Below are positions 35,991 through 44,365 of a stretch of DNA of 64,000 nucleotides, in pieces; positions within the stretch are counted from its first letter, which is position 1, and each line of letters opens with the position of its first letter. Location: positions 62,001-126,000 of the forward strand of contig JBFFIE010000002.1 of NCBI GenBank assembly GCA_041556555.1, given 5' to 3'. The position numbers and the translations under genes are program-made. The notes under the pieces are model-generated. The model did no database searches. It was given only the letters and a program-made list of their open reading frames with translations, and was not told where the DNA came from. The DNA is from SZUA-592 sp041556555 (GTDB lineage Bacteria; Pseudomonadota; Gammaproteobacteria; Eutrophobiales; Eutrophobiaceae).

Positions 35991-37082
35991 ATGGGATTCA
36001 AGTGTGGTATTGTCGGTTTGCCCAATGTCGGTAAATCTACCCTGTTTAATGCATTGACCAATTCCGGCATTGATGCCGAAAACTATCCGTTCTGTACAAT
36101 TGACCCCAATATCGGGATTGTTCCGGTTCCGGATGCACGCCTGCAACAGCTGGCGAACATCGTGAAACCAGCCAGGGTGGTACCGGCGCACATGGAATTC
36201 GTCGATATTGCAGGTCTTGTTGAAGGCGCTTCAAAAGGCGAGGGCCTTGGTAACAAGTTTCTTGCCCATATCCGGGAGAGTCATGCTATTGCCCAGGTTG
36301 TCCGCTGTTTCGAGAACGACAACATCGTCCATGTTGCCGGCAAAGTTGATCCGCTGTCTGATATCGAGGTCATCAATACCGAACTGTGTCTGGCCGATCA
36401 GGAAACGGTTGATAGAGCGCTGCAGAAAGCAATCAAACTTGCACGTAGCGGAGACAAGGAAGGAAAAAAAATGCAGGATTTGCTGGAAAAGATCATGGCC
36501 CATCTCAATGAGGGTTTGCCTGTACGGTCACTTGGGTTAAGTGATGAAGAGTCCCTGGCCATCCAGGACCTGCATTTACTCACCGAAAAACCGACACTAT
36601 ATATAGCCAATGTTGAGGAGGATGGATTAACTGACAATCCCTGGCTGGAGAAACTCAAGGCCTATGCTGATTCCGAGGGATCTGAAGTCATCCCGGTTTG
36701 TGCAGCCATCGAATCTGAAATTGCCGAACTGGACGAGAACAGCAAACAGGAATTTCTCGAATCACTGGGATTGCATGAACCAGGTCTGAACCGGATCATC
36801 CGTGCCGGTTTCCGTTTGCTTGGCCTGCAAACCTTTTTCACGGCGGGACCCAAGGAAGTGCGCGCCTGGACCATCCGGGTGGGTGCTACAGCACCGGAGG
36901 CTGCCGGGGTCATTCATAGTGATTTTGAACGCGGGTTTATCCGCGCAGAAGTTACAGCCTTTGAGGCCTATATCAAGTACAAGGGCGAACAGGGGGCCAG
37001 GGAGGCCGGCAAGTGGCGCTCAGAAGGCAAGGATTATATTGTCCAGGATGGCGATGTCATTTTATTCCGCTTTAATGTCTGA
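35991..37082 (+). CDS. ychF: Redox-regulated ATPase YchF
   Basis: An Obg-family P-loop protein that prefers ATP and associates with ribosomes. The 363-residue protein begins with the G1 loop GLPNVGKSTLFNAL, carries DIAGLVEGASKGEGLGNKF, a central coiled hairpin, and a C-terminal TGS domain (GPKEVRAWTIRVG and beyond). Length and order are standard. Confidence 0.97.
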   Translation: MGFKCGIVGLPNVGKSTLFNALTNSGIDAENYPFCTIDPNIGIVPVPDARLQQLANIVKPARVVPAHMEFVDIAGLVEGASKGEGLGNKFLAHIRESHAIAQVVRCFENDNIVHVAGKVDPLSDIEVINTELCLADQETVDRALQKAIKLARSGDKEGKKMQDLLEKIMAHLNEGLPVRSLGLSDEESLAIQDLHLLTEKPTLYIANVEEDGLTDNPWLEKLKAYADSEGSEVIPVCAAIESEIAELDENSKQEFLESLGLHEPGLNRIIRAGFRLLGLQTFFTAGPKEVRAWTIRVGATAPEAAGVIHSDFERGFIRAEVTAFEAYIKYKGEQGAREAGKWRSEGKDYIVQDGDVILFRFNV

Positions 37083-37113
37083 AATCTGATCATTTCACGG
37101 TACACTTTGGTGT

Positions 37114-37755
37114 ATGAGTAACGATGCCTTGCGCCGGGAAATTATTGCGACAGTCACACAATTCAATACCAGTGGCTTGAGTTTTGGTCGTTCCGGCAAC
37201 CTCAGCACCCGCTCGGCCCAGGGGTTTCTGATTACACCCACGGGTGTCGCGTATGATCAACTGGCGGCAGAAGACATCATCGAAATGGATTATGCCGGCA
37301 ATGTGATAGATGGCATGCTTAAACCTTCCAGCGAATGGATGATGCATCGTGCCATCTATCAGGCGCGTGAAGACATTAACGCGATTGTGCATGTGCATTC
37401 TCCGCACGCAACCGCGATGTCCTGCACCCGCAAACCCATCCCGGCGTTTCATTACATGGTAACTGCACTGGGTAGTGATTCCATTCCTTGTGCTGAGTAC
37501 GCCACCTTTGGTAGTGAGGAGCTTTCAGAAAATGCTGTTACTATACTAGCCGATTGCATGGCTTGTCTGCTTGCTAATCATGGTCAGATTGCAGTGGGTG
37601 AGGATTTATCTACAGCCTTTCGATTTGCCGGAGAGGTCGAAAACCTCGCACATCAATATATCTTGAGCCTGCAGGCGGGCGGGCCGGTGTTGTTGAGTGA
37701 TCAGGAAATGCAAATAAACATTGAAAAGTTCAAAACCTACGGCAAACAGGACTGA
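37114..37755 (+). CDS. Class II aldolase/adducin family protein
   Basis: A 213-residue zinc aldolase-like protein. The metal His pair is in AIVHVHSPHATAMS, a third His in LLANHGQIAVG, and the phosphate-binding GRSGNLSTR loop near residue 30 is also present. Members act on sugar phosphates such as fuculose or ribulose phosphate. The substrate is not evident. A VOC protein and a DUF167 gene follow closely, forming a small unit. Confidence 0.87.
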   Translation: MSNDALRREIIATVTQFNTSGLSFGRSGNLSTRSAQGFLITPTGVAYDQLAAEDIIEMDYAGNVIDGMLKPSSEWMMHRAIYQAREDINAIVHVHSPHATAMSCTRKPIPAFHYMVTALGSDSIPCAEYATFGSEELSENAVTILADCMACLLANHGQIAVGEDLSTAFRFAGEVENLAHQYILSLQAGGPVLLSDQEMQINIEKFKTYGKQD

Positions 37756-37766
37756 AAACTTTCTCC

Positions 37767-38210
37767 GTGTCTGGCGCCTTACGTCCTTTTCATCTTGCTA
37801 TCCCGGTTGACAACATTGCAAACGCCCGCCGGTTCTATACTGGAATCCTGGGTTGCCGCGTTGGAAGGGAATCGGCACACTGGATCGACTTTAATTTTTT
37901 TGGTCATCAGGTGACTGCACATCTAATACCGGATGAAGTTAGTAATGTCCCAACAAATCCAGTGGATGGCGAAGCCATCCCGGTACGGCATTTTGGTATC
38001 GTTCTGCCATGGGATAACTGGCAAGCACTGGTAGAAAAGCTTGATAATCAAAATATCACTTATCTAATACGTCCGACCATACGTTTCAAGGGTGAAGCGG
38101 GAGAGCAGGCCACCTTGTTTATCAGGGATCCCAGTGGCAATGCCCTTGAGTTCAAGTCATTCAGGGATGATCAGAAACTGTTTGCCCGCAGTTCGGAACA
38201 GGGGGCATGA
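37767..38210 (+). CDS. VOC (glyoxalase/bleomycin resistance) family protein
   Basis: A 147-residue vicinal-oxygen-chelate protein built of two beta-alpha-beta-beta-beta units: FHLAIPVDNIANARRFYTGIL starts the first and a later HFGIVLPWDNWQALVEKL the second. His and Glu residues in VTAHLIP and GNALEFKSF could bind a metal ion. The start is GTG at 37767. Substrate unknown; dioxygenase-like or dehydratase members exist. Confidence 0.82.
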   Translation: MSGALRPFHLAIPVDNIANARRFYTGILGCRVGRESAHWIDFNFFGHQVTAHLIPDEVSNVPTNPVDGEAIPVRHFGIVLPWDNWQALVEKLDNQNITYLIRPTIRFKGEAGEQATLFIRDPSGNALEFKSFRDDQKLFARSSEQGA

Positions 38211-38473
38211 AACTCTCAGTCAAGATCATTCCCTCTTCATCCAGTACCTGCATCGCCGGTTGGTTGAATGATACCCTCAAGATCAGGGTCAGCGCGGCAC
38301 CGGAAAAAGGGAAGGCCAATCAGCTGATTGAAAAAACCCTGGAAAAGGCATTGCAATTACCGCGCAATTCTGTATCCATCACCCACGGAAAAACTTCCTC
38401 GAACAAAATCATAGAAATTGTATCCTTGAGCGAAGATGAAGTTTACAGACGGTTGTCAAAACCCGGTATGTAG
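38207..38473 (+). CDS. DUF167 (YggU-like) protein
   Basis: An 88-residue member of DUF167/YggU, a conserved small cytoplasmic family of unknown function: LKIRVSAAPEKGKANQLIEKTL is the family hallmark. It overlaps the VOC gene by 4 bases. Confidence 0.88.
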   Translation: MKLSVKIIPSSSSTCIAGWLNDTLKIRVSAAPEKGKANQLIEKTLEKALQLPRNSVSITHGKTSSNKIIEIVSLSEDEVYRRLSKPGM

Positions 38474-38498
38474 TTATCAGTCAGAAGAGTCTTCTGGT

Positions 38499-38705
38499 TT
38501 ACTCCAGATTAATCTTGCCGTTGATCTCTTCCTTGAGCCCGAGTTCATTTACCTCCAGTGTTATCTTTGCGCTGAAAGATTCATTGCCTTTCAGCTTGCC
38601 TGAACGGAGTGCCTCATCAACAGCTTTTTCGATTTCCCGCTGGGAAGTGACGCCGACGTTCTTGAGGAATTTCCGGACGGTCATGTTAAAGGTATCTTCA
38701 TTCAT
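38499..38705 (-). CDS. DUF6494-like small protein
   Basis: A 68-residue acidic/basic protein, MNEDTFNMTVRKFLKNVGV, typical of DUF6494. The start at 38705 has AGGAGG ahead of it and was chosen over the ATG at 38732. No known function. It is convergent with the DUF167 gene and upstream of the divergent phasin. Confidence 0.7.
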   Translation of the reverse strand: MNEDTFNMTVRKFLKNVGVTSQREIEKAVDEALRSGKLKGNESFSAKITLEVNELGLKEEINGKINLE

Positions 38706-38960
38706 AGATGCTTTCCTCCTGATTATGACCACAGCCTATGCCACACAATCCAGGAATCAAGGGGCCGGGGTCTAAAATCAAATATTTATTCAATAGAAAT
38801 AGCAAACATTAACGAATGTAAGTACATACTATCACTAGAATAACGATATATACTGAATATTAGAGAATTAAGATATTATAAAAATAATGTTGCAATGCAC
38901 AATCTCCTGGTCTATACTGCATCGCAACATCACATAAACTTTTATCTGAGGAGATAAAAC
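38706..38960. promoter_or_regulatory. AT-rich upstream region of the phasin gene
   Basis: About 250 bases, strongly AT-rich from 38780 to 38880, then a stretch of ATAATGTTGCAATGCACAATC-like sequence leading to the GAGGAG site before the phasin ATG. A promoter is likely; no defined operator was seen. Confidence 0.4.
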
Positions 38961-39272
38961 ATGAACTTCGAAATTGAAAAATTTGTAGCACCTATTCAGG
39001 AGCTGAATGCCCTGTATGTTGAAAATGTTGAGAAGCTGGCTGGTATCCAGTTGGAAGCACTGGAAGAAAGCGTTAATGCTGGCGTTGACTCACTGAAGAA
39101 GGCTTCCAGCGTCAAGGACATCGAAGGTGCCAAGAGCTACTTCGTTGGCCAGTCTGAAGCTGCCAAGGTTGCAGTTGAAAACGCCGTTGCACGTGGCAAG
39201 TCTGTAGCTGAGATCGTTCAGGCTTATCCTGCCAGCGTCAAAAAGATCCTGGATAGCGCCTTAGCTGCCTAA
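38961..39272 (+). CDS. Phasin family protein
   Basis: A 103-residue helical protein with the phasin pattern (FVAPIQELNALYVENVEKLAGIQ and VKDIEGAKSYFVGQSEAAKV). Phasins coat polyhydroxyalkanoate granules, so the organism may store PHA, but no phaC or phaB is in view. A good terminator follows. Base composition of the gene is more GC-rich than the DNA just upstream, consistent with high expression. Confidence 0.85.
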   Translation: MNFEIEKFVAPIQELNALYVENVEKLAGIQLEALEESVNAGVDSLKKASSVKDIEGAKSYFVGQSEAAKVAVENAVARGKSVAEIVQAYPASVKKILDSALAA

Positions 39273-39307
39273 CCTGGATAGTGACCTCACTCCTTTAAAG
39301 TCACGGA

Positions 39308-39333
39308 AAAGCCGCCCTCAGGGCGGCTTTTTT
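39308..39333. terminator. Bidirectional terminator after the phasin gene
   Basis: Stem AAAGCCGCCC/GGGCGGCTTT with a 3-base loop and T-runs both ways ends the phasin transcript and may end the minus-strand trp unit. Confidence 0.85.
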
Positions 39334-39349
39334 ATTTCCTGAGTAATAT

Positions 39350-40237
39350 TTATTTAATGATACGGTAGGCAAGTAACTTATTGCTGTTCATCATTGGCAA
39401 AAGTATCAATTGCCTATTGAGTATCACCTCATGATCCGCCATGCCTTGTTCGAGTGCCAGTAACAATTCAACATTACCCATATTATTAATGTGGTAAAGT
39501 TTGCCGGCCATCCAGTCAGTCACGTAGTACCCTCCCCTGAAATCACTTTCGACACCGTCCAGATTTCCAATGGGACTGCCATCACCAAGGGAAGATATCG
39601 ACATATCATTGAATGAAACCCTGAGCATGTGGCCGGGGACTTCTGTGGCGAAACCATCTGTCATCGTCCCCCAGGCACCCACAGTCAGATAATCAGTCTC
39701 TGCCAGCAATCCATTGGGATTGAGCAGTCCTTCATCTTCAAGCCAGATCGTGAAATCGTATCCCCGCAGGCGGTGAATCCGGTTCATTACCATATCTGAT
39801 ACATAGATGGAACCATCAACGGCGGACGTCACATCGTTCAGGAACTTCGCGTCATCAACCTTGTAGCGTTGGACGATTCTGGCATTAGGTATGTCGATTA
39901 CCACCAGAGTATCGATATCGGCAACATAAAGTTTGTTGCCATACAAGGCCAGACCCTTGGGTGCATCCAGTCCGGCAAGCCATTTTAGCTCGAGAAGTTC
40001 GCCGTCAAGAGAGATCCTGGAGATAAACCCGTTCCCGTCTTTTTCGGTGGGAGAGCCGTTAACGTTAGATACATAGAGAGAATTACTGGTCGGATGATAA
40101 ACGACTGATTCTGGATTCATAAGGCCTTCTGTTACCCAGGCTAGTTCAATGTCTGGACTTTCAGCATTTGCGGAAAGAGTTAGTAACAAAATAGATACTG
40201 CGCAAAATAATAATTTGAAGATTTTGTCTTCAATCAT
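39350..40237 (-). CDS. Periplasmic SMP-30/NHL-like beta-propeller protein
   Basis: A 295-residue exported protein with a signal peptide and repeated beta-propeller blades of the SMP-30/gluconolactonase or NHL type (for example GNKLYVADIDTLVVIDIPN and AVDGSIYVSDMVMNRIHRL). A metal-binding lactonase site is not clearly seen. It lies 15 bases after trpC on the same strand and might share its message, but nothing links its function to tryptophan. Confidence 0.75.
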   Translation of the reverse strand: MIEDKIFKLLFCAVSILLLTLSANAESPDIELAWVTEGLMNPESVVYHPTSNSLYVSNVNGSPTEKDGNGFISRISLDGELLELKWLAGLDAPKGLALYGNKLYVADIDTLVVIDIPNARIVQRYKVDDAKFLNDVTSAVDGSIYVSDMVMNRIHRLRGYDFTIWLEDEGLLNPNGLLAETDYLTVGAWGTMTDGFATEVPGHMLRVSFNDMSISSLGDGSPIGNLDGVESDFRGGYYVTDWMAGKLYHINNMGNVELLLALEQGMADHEVILNRQLILLPMMNSNKLLAYRIIK

Positions 40238-40251
40238 AATAACTCCCTTGA

Positions 40252-41049
40252 TTATTCAAAAAGTGTTTTGAGTTTTTCGCCTGGATCCGGTGCTGCCATA
40301 AAAGACTCACCGACAAGGAATGCGTTGACATTATGTTTACGCATCAGGGCTACATCATCCTTACTGTGAATACCGCTTTCCGTGATCACGGTGCGGTCAT
40401 GAAACACATCCGGCAACAGCCCAATAGTAGTGTTGATGTCGGTTTCAAAAGTCCGGAGATTACGGTTATTGATTCCGATGAGTGGCAATCTCAAGACCAG
40501 CGCCCGTTCCAGTTCCTCGCGATCATGCACTTCCGGAAGTACGTCCATGCCCAGCATGGTCGACAGATCCGCCAGATCGCGCAACTTCTGGTCGTCCAGC
40601 GCAGAAACAATGAGAAGTATGCAATCTGCACCTAACAGACGTGACTCATAGATCTGATATGGATCGATCATGAAATCCTTGCGCAGGACCGGAAGTTCAC
40701 AGGCCGCGCGTGCAGATTTCAAATACTCGTCGTCACCCTGGAAAAAGTCCCTGTCAGTTAATACCGAAAGGCATGTTGCGCCGGCATCAGCATAGCTTTT
40801 GGCAATCGCAACCGGATCAAAATCCTTCCTTATCACACCCTTGCTGGGCGAGGCTTTTTTAATCTCGGCAATGATCGCAGGTTTTCCCTGACTGATCGTA
40901 CGTTGCAGTGCCATTTCAAACCCCCGGGCCGGGGGGGAATCCTTGCACATTTCTACAAGTTCTGATTCGGGCAATACCTGTTTTCGTTCAGAGACCTCTT
41001 CTGTTTTGCGCGACAGAATCCGCCTGAGAATGTCGGGGGTATCTTGCAT
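40252..41049 (-). CDS. trpC: Indole-3-glycerol phosphate synthase
   Basis: Closes the indole ring in tryptophan synthesis. The 265-residue TIM barrel has IIAEIKKASPSKGVIRKDF with the catalytic Lys, LRKDFMIDPYQIYE and INNRNLRTFETD near the end. It is monofunctional (no trpF fused). It ends the trpG-trpD-trpC series, spaced 5 bases after trpD. Confidence 0.97.
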   Translation of the reverse strand: MQDTPDILRRILSRKTEEVSERKQVLPESELVEMCKDSPPARGFEMALQRTISQGKPAIIAEIKKASPSKGVIRKDFDPVAIAKSYADAGATCLSVLTDRDFFQGDDEYLKSARAACELPVLRKDFMIDPYQIYESRLLGADCILLIVSALDDQKLRDLADLSTMLGMDVLPEVHDREELERALVLRLPLIGINNRNLRTFETDINTTIGLLPDVFHDRTVITESGIHSKDDVALMRKHNVNAFLVGESFMAAPDPGEKLKTLFE

Positions 41050-41054
41050 ATGAT

Positions 41055-42071
41055 TTAAAACGAGTTGCTGTGTTTGACCAGCAAATCCAGTTTTGATCTC
41101 GCGGCACCATTCTCGATGGACTTGATTGCCAGCATAATACCGGAACCAATAGTGTCACAAATACCCGCTGTGTAGATTGCGGCAGCGGCATTGAGTATTA
41201 CAATATCACGGGCGGGGCCGGGTTGATTGTCCAGTACTGAAAGCATGGTCTGCAGGCTGTCGTTAATACCGTTTACTTCGATCGTTGAAATATCATGCAG
41301 TGGCAAGTCAAACTGATCCGGTGAGATCGTGTAGGATTCAATCTTTCCATCGACAAGTTCACAAACATCCGTCGGCGCAGAAATACTGATTTCATCCATG
41401 CCGTCCCTCGAGTGAACTACGAGAACATGATGACTGCCCAACTGTTGGAGAACACGAGCTATTTTTTCGAGCCATTCATTGCTGAAGACTCCGAGGACCT
41501 GATTGGGCGCCCCGGCCGGGTTGGTCAATGGGCCCAGCAGGTTAAAGATCGTTCGCACGCCCAGTTCCTTGCGCGGGCCAATGGCATGTTTCATCGCACT
41601 GTGATGCAGGGGTGCGAACATGAAGCCTATGCCAACTGCTTCAATACAATCAGCAACCTGATCAGGTGTCAGATTGAGCCTGATACCGGCCGCTTCCAGC
41701 ACATCCGCACTGCCTGATTTACTGGAAACTGAACGGTTGCCATGCTTGGCAACCCGAGCACCGGCACCTGCGGTAACAAAGGCCACGGTAGTTGAAATAT
41801 TAAAAGTATTGGTAGCATCACCGCCGGTACCGCAGGTATCGACGAGGTGTGTCGAGTTGACTTCGACGCGGTTCGAAAGTTGCCGCATGACATCGGCTGC
41901 TGCCGCTATCTCATCGACTGTTTCGCCTTTCATTCGCAATGCAATCAGGAAACCGGCGATTTGCGCCGGAGTACATTCTCCGGTCATGATGGCCTGCATG
42001 ATCTGCTGCATTTGTTCGCCAGCGAGATCCTGCCTTTCAAGTAATAATTTCAGTCCGGTTTGTATATCCAT
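41055..42071 (-). CDS. trpD: Anthranilate phosphoribosyltransferase
   Basis: Transfers PRPP to anthranilate. The 338-residue protein has the PRPP loop DTCGTGGDATNTFNIST, KHGNRSVSSKSGSADVLEA and PLTNPAGAPNQVLGV. It is 16 bases after trpG. Confidence 0.97.
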   Translation of the reverse strand: MDIQTGLKLLLERQDLAGEQMQQIMQAIMTGECTPAQIAGFLIALRMKGETVDEIAAAADVMRQLSNRVEVNSTHLVDTCGTGGDATNTFNISTTVAFVTAGAGARVAKHGNRSVSSKSGSADVLEAAGIRLNLTPDQVADCIEAVGIGFMFAPLHHSAMKHAIGPRKELGVRTIFNLLGPLTNPAGAPNQVLGVFSNEWLEKIARVLQQLGSHHVLVVHSRDGMDEISISAPTDVCELVDGKIESYTISPDQFDLPLHDISTIEVNGINDSLQTMLSVLDNQPGPARDIVILNAAAAIYTAGICDTIGSGIMLAIKSIENGAARSKLDLLVKHSNSF

Positions 42072-42087
42072 GTAAGATTGATGCGAA

Positions 42088-42669
42088 TTAACTATTTACC
42101 AGAAAATTTCTAAGCAGGTCATGACCGTAAGCAGTCAAGATAGATTCGGGATGAAACTGTACACCAATTACAGGAAGCTCCTTATGACGTACTCCCATGA
42201 TCTCATCGATGTTACCAACTCCATCTTCGGTCCATGCGGTAATCTCCAGACATTCAGGTAAGGTTTCTTTCTCGATCACAAGTGAGTGATAGCGTGTTGC
42301 CGTAAATGGCATATCGAGTCCGGAAAAAACATCAGTATTATTGTGATACACATCAGAAGTCTTGCCATGCATGATCTGGTTGGCGTGAACAATCCTGCCA
42401 CCAAATGCCTGGCCGATACACTGGTGACCCAGACAAACGCCAAGGATGGGTATCTTTCCCTTGAAATTACCGATAACGTCCAAAGAGATCCCGGCTTCGT
42501 TGGGAGTACATGGTCCGGGCGAGATTACAATCCGTTCCGGTGCCAGTTTCTCGATTTCATTGAGGCTGATTTGGTCATTTCGATAGACCTTGACATCCTG
42601 TCCCAGTTCTCCAAGATACTGGACCAGGTTGTAGGTGAAGGAATCGTAATTGTCGATCATGAGCAGCAT
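42088..42669 (-). CDS. trpG: Anthranilate synthase glutamine amidotransferase subunit
   Basis: Provides ammonia from glutamine to TrpE (and possibly PabB). The 193-residue class I amidotransferase has the nucleophile Cys in LGVCLGHQCIGQAFG and the His-Glu pair in GVQFHPESIL. It is now the first gene of a trpGDC block, about 15.7 kb from trpE. The upstream gap of about 200 bases must supply its own promoter. Confidence 0.97.
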   Translation of the reverse strand: MLLMIDNYDSFTYNLVQYLGELGQDVKVYRNDQISLNEIEKLAPERIVISPGPCTPNEAGISLDVIGNFKGKIPILGVCLGHQCIGQAFGGRIVHANQIMHGKTSDVYHNNTDVFSGLDMPFTATRYHSLVIEKETLPECLEITAWTEDGVGNIDEIMGVRHKELPVIGVQFHPESILTAYGHDLLRNFLVNS

Positions 42670-42866
42670 ATTAATTATAACCTATTGTTTTATTTATATT
42701 TACTCATTGATTATCCTCGAAAATACCCGCTTTGATAGCCGCAATTTACAAAACCGAAAGAAGACTTTCTGAAGAACGGTGAAATCATAGCGTTATCGGG
42801 ACCAGCACCATACAATCATGGTTATAAAACTCCGGAATTCTAGCCACTGACCGCAATCATTCTGCC

Positions 42867-43244
42867 TCAGAATATTGATACCGGCCGCGTGATTGCAAGG
42901 ATAACGATTATTGCCAGGAACAACCAGGAAACAAATAGTGCCGTAATTCTTATAGTTGCTGTATGTCCATATCTCAGTGCGATTGCTCCTGAAAAAATAT
43001 ACAGTACAATTACAAAAAGTTTCAGCAGTAACCAGTCAAAATTATAAAACTCCCTGTAATACTGTATTAATAAAACGATACCACTCAGGAGCAGAAACGC
43101 ATCAATAATGTGTGGCAGTATACGCGTTATTCTTATGGTAAGTAATGAAGACCCTTGTAGCATCCATATCCCTCGAATTGAAAAAGAAATAATCGTCAGG
43201 ATGGCGCAGATTACGTGAATATATTTGATGTAATTCATTGACAA
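42867..43244 (-). CDS. SirB-family membrane protein
   Basis: A 125-residue membrane protein with four hydrophobic segments and the SirB2 pattern of YIKYIHVICAILTIISF start and RILPHIIDAFLLLSGI. SirB-like proteins were named for a Salmonella invasion regulator locus but their biochemical role is unclear. Here it begins the left edge of the inserted denitrification region, facing the trp genes. Confidence 0.8.
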   Translation of the reverse strand: MSMNYIKYIHVICAILTIISFSIRGIWMLQGSSLLTIRITRILPHIIDAFLLLSGIVLLIQYYREFYNFDWLLLKLFVIVLYIFSGAIALRYGHTATIRITALFVSWLFLAIIVILAITRPVSIF

Positions 43245-43314
43245 ATAAGCCAGTCAATATAAATAAGGTGTATTGGATATTATTACAAATAACCCCATTT
43301 AAAAGGCACTTACA

Positions 43315-43503
43315 TTGCTGGAGATTCTAAGCTACACAATCACAGCCATTATTCTCTATATAGTCTCTGATTGGCTGCTTGAGCGCCTGGAACTGGCTGT
43401 CGGCCGCCGCTTCGAATATCGGAGTTTAATATTCTTTGCTATCCTCTCGGTCCTGGCACTGTCGACTTTCTCACTCATCAGATATATTATTGAATTTCAA
43501 TAA
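43315..43503 (+). CDS. Small two-helix membrane protein
   Basis: A 62-residue protein starting with TTG at 43315, composed of two hydrophobic segments with a charged loop (LLERLELAVGRRFEYR) between them. No domain name was recognised. It is the nearest plus-strand gene to the FNR box at 43552, but it is upstream of that box and so probably separate from the NO reductase operon. Confidence 0.6.
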   Translation: MLEILSYTITAIILYIVSDWLLERLELAVGRRFEYRSLIFFAILSVLALSTFSLIRYIIEFQ

Positions 43504-43551
43504 GTTAACAGCAGATTCTAAAAAAAATTATTCTATATTCTTTGCATTCAA

Positions 43552-43565
43552 TTGATATAGATCAA
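43552..43565. promoter_or_regulatory. FNR/DNR-type operator before the NO reductase operon
   Basis: TTGATATAGATCAA is a perfect TTGAT-N4-ATCAA palindrome, the FNR/ANR/DNR site, centred about 71 bases upstream of the first start codon at 43630. It suggests activation by anaerobic or NO-responsive CRP/FNR regulators. Confidence 0.8.
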
Positions 43566-43629
43566 GGTTTAATTATTATTCTACAATTACATTATCTTCA
43601 CATATCCTTGGGTAAGGGGAGGCTGGAAT

Positions 43630-43803
43630 ATGGTGGATGAAGAATCTGCACCGCAACATAAAAAAGAAGACGAGCAAATCCCGTTTATGCAACGGTTCCT
43701 TGATAACCCCTTTTTGCTGCTATTTCTTGGAGTGACCATTCCAACTGTTTTTTATGTTATCTGGGGTATCATGGAAATCGTTCAGATACCTATCGCTAAA
43801 TAA
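43630..43803 (+). CDS. Small single-helix membrane subunit of the eNOR-like oxidase
   Basis: A 57-residue protein: about 22 charged residues, then one membrane helix (NPFLLLFLGVTIPTVFYVIW) and a short tail. It has a strong ribosome binding site (GGGGAGG, ending 7 bases before the ATG) and lies 12 bases before the CuA subunit gene. Small one-helix subunits such as the IIa subunit of ba3 oxidases occupy the same place. I infer an accessory subunit of the complex. Confidence 0.75.
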   Translation: MVDEESAPQHKKEDEQIPFMQRFLDNPFLLLFLGVTIPTVFYVIWGIMEIVQIPIAK

Positions 43804-43815
43804 CAGGAGATACTT

Positions 43816-44349
43816 ATGTCCATTATTCCTCCTGAGGAACGGATATGGTGGAATGAGCCTATTGCCAGGACGGAACTGATATGGATTATCATTGGTTTTA
43901 TATGGGGCCTGGTAATGTTCTTTATGATGATTTACTGGCATGGTGCCGGTGAACAAAATCTTTCTAATGAAGCGTATCGCATCACCCCGGAGGCATTTTC
44001 CGCCAAGACGACCGAAATGGTTAATCAATACAAGGTACGGGAGGAAGCGAATTTCCCTGTTGTTCATCCTCCTCCCGGCAGTGATGTTTACCTGATTGGC
44101 CGTCTCTGGCAATGGTGGCCAATTCTTGAATTTGAGAAAAACCAAAGTTACCGTCTGCATATATCATCACTGGACTGGCAGCATGGGTTTTCCCTACAAC
44201 CAACCAATATCAATCTGCAAATACATCCGGGCTATGAAATGGTCATTACAGTCACACCAGACAAGGCAGGTGAATACAGCATAATTTGTAATGAATATTG
44301 TGGCATTGGCCACCATACAATGATCGGAAAAATATATGTCACCGAATAA
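43816..44349 (+). CDS. CuA-containing subunit II of an eNOR-like heme-copper oxidase
   Basis: A 177-residue cytochrome oxidase-like subunit II with one N-terminal membrane helix and a periplasmic cupredoxin domain. The binuclear CuA site is complete: His123 in DWQHGF, and Cys158, Glu160, Cys162, His166 and Met169 in CNEYCGIGHHTM. It takes electrons from a soluble cytochrome c, such as the one encoded at 49563. It lies 17 bases before subunit I. The presence of CuA separates it from cNOR, which uses NorC. Confidence 0.9.
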   Translation: MSIIPPEERIWWNEPIARTELIWIIIGFIWGLVMFFMMIYWHGAGEQNLSNEAYRITPEAFSAKTTEMVNQYKVREEANFPVVHPPPGSDVYLIGRLWQWWPILEFEKNQSYRLHISSLDWQHGFSLQPTNINLQIHPGYEMVITVTPDKAGEYSIICNEYCGIGHHTMIGKIYVTE

Positions 44350-44365
44350 TAGACCGGAGTAAGCT

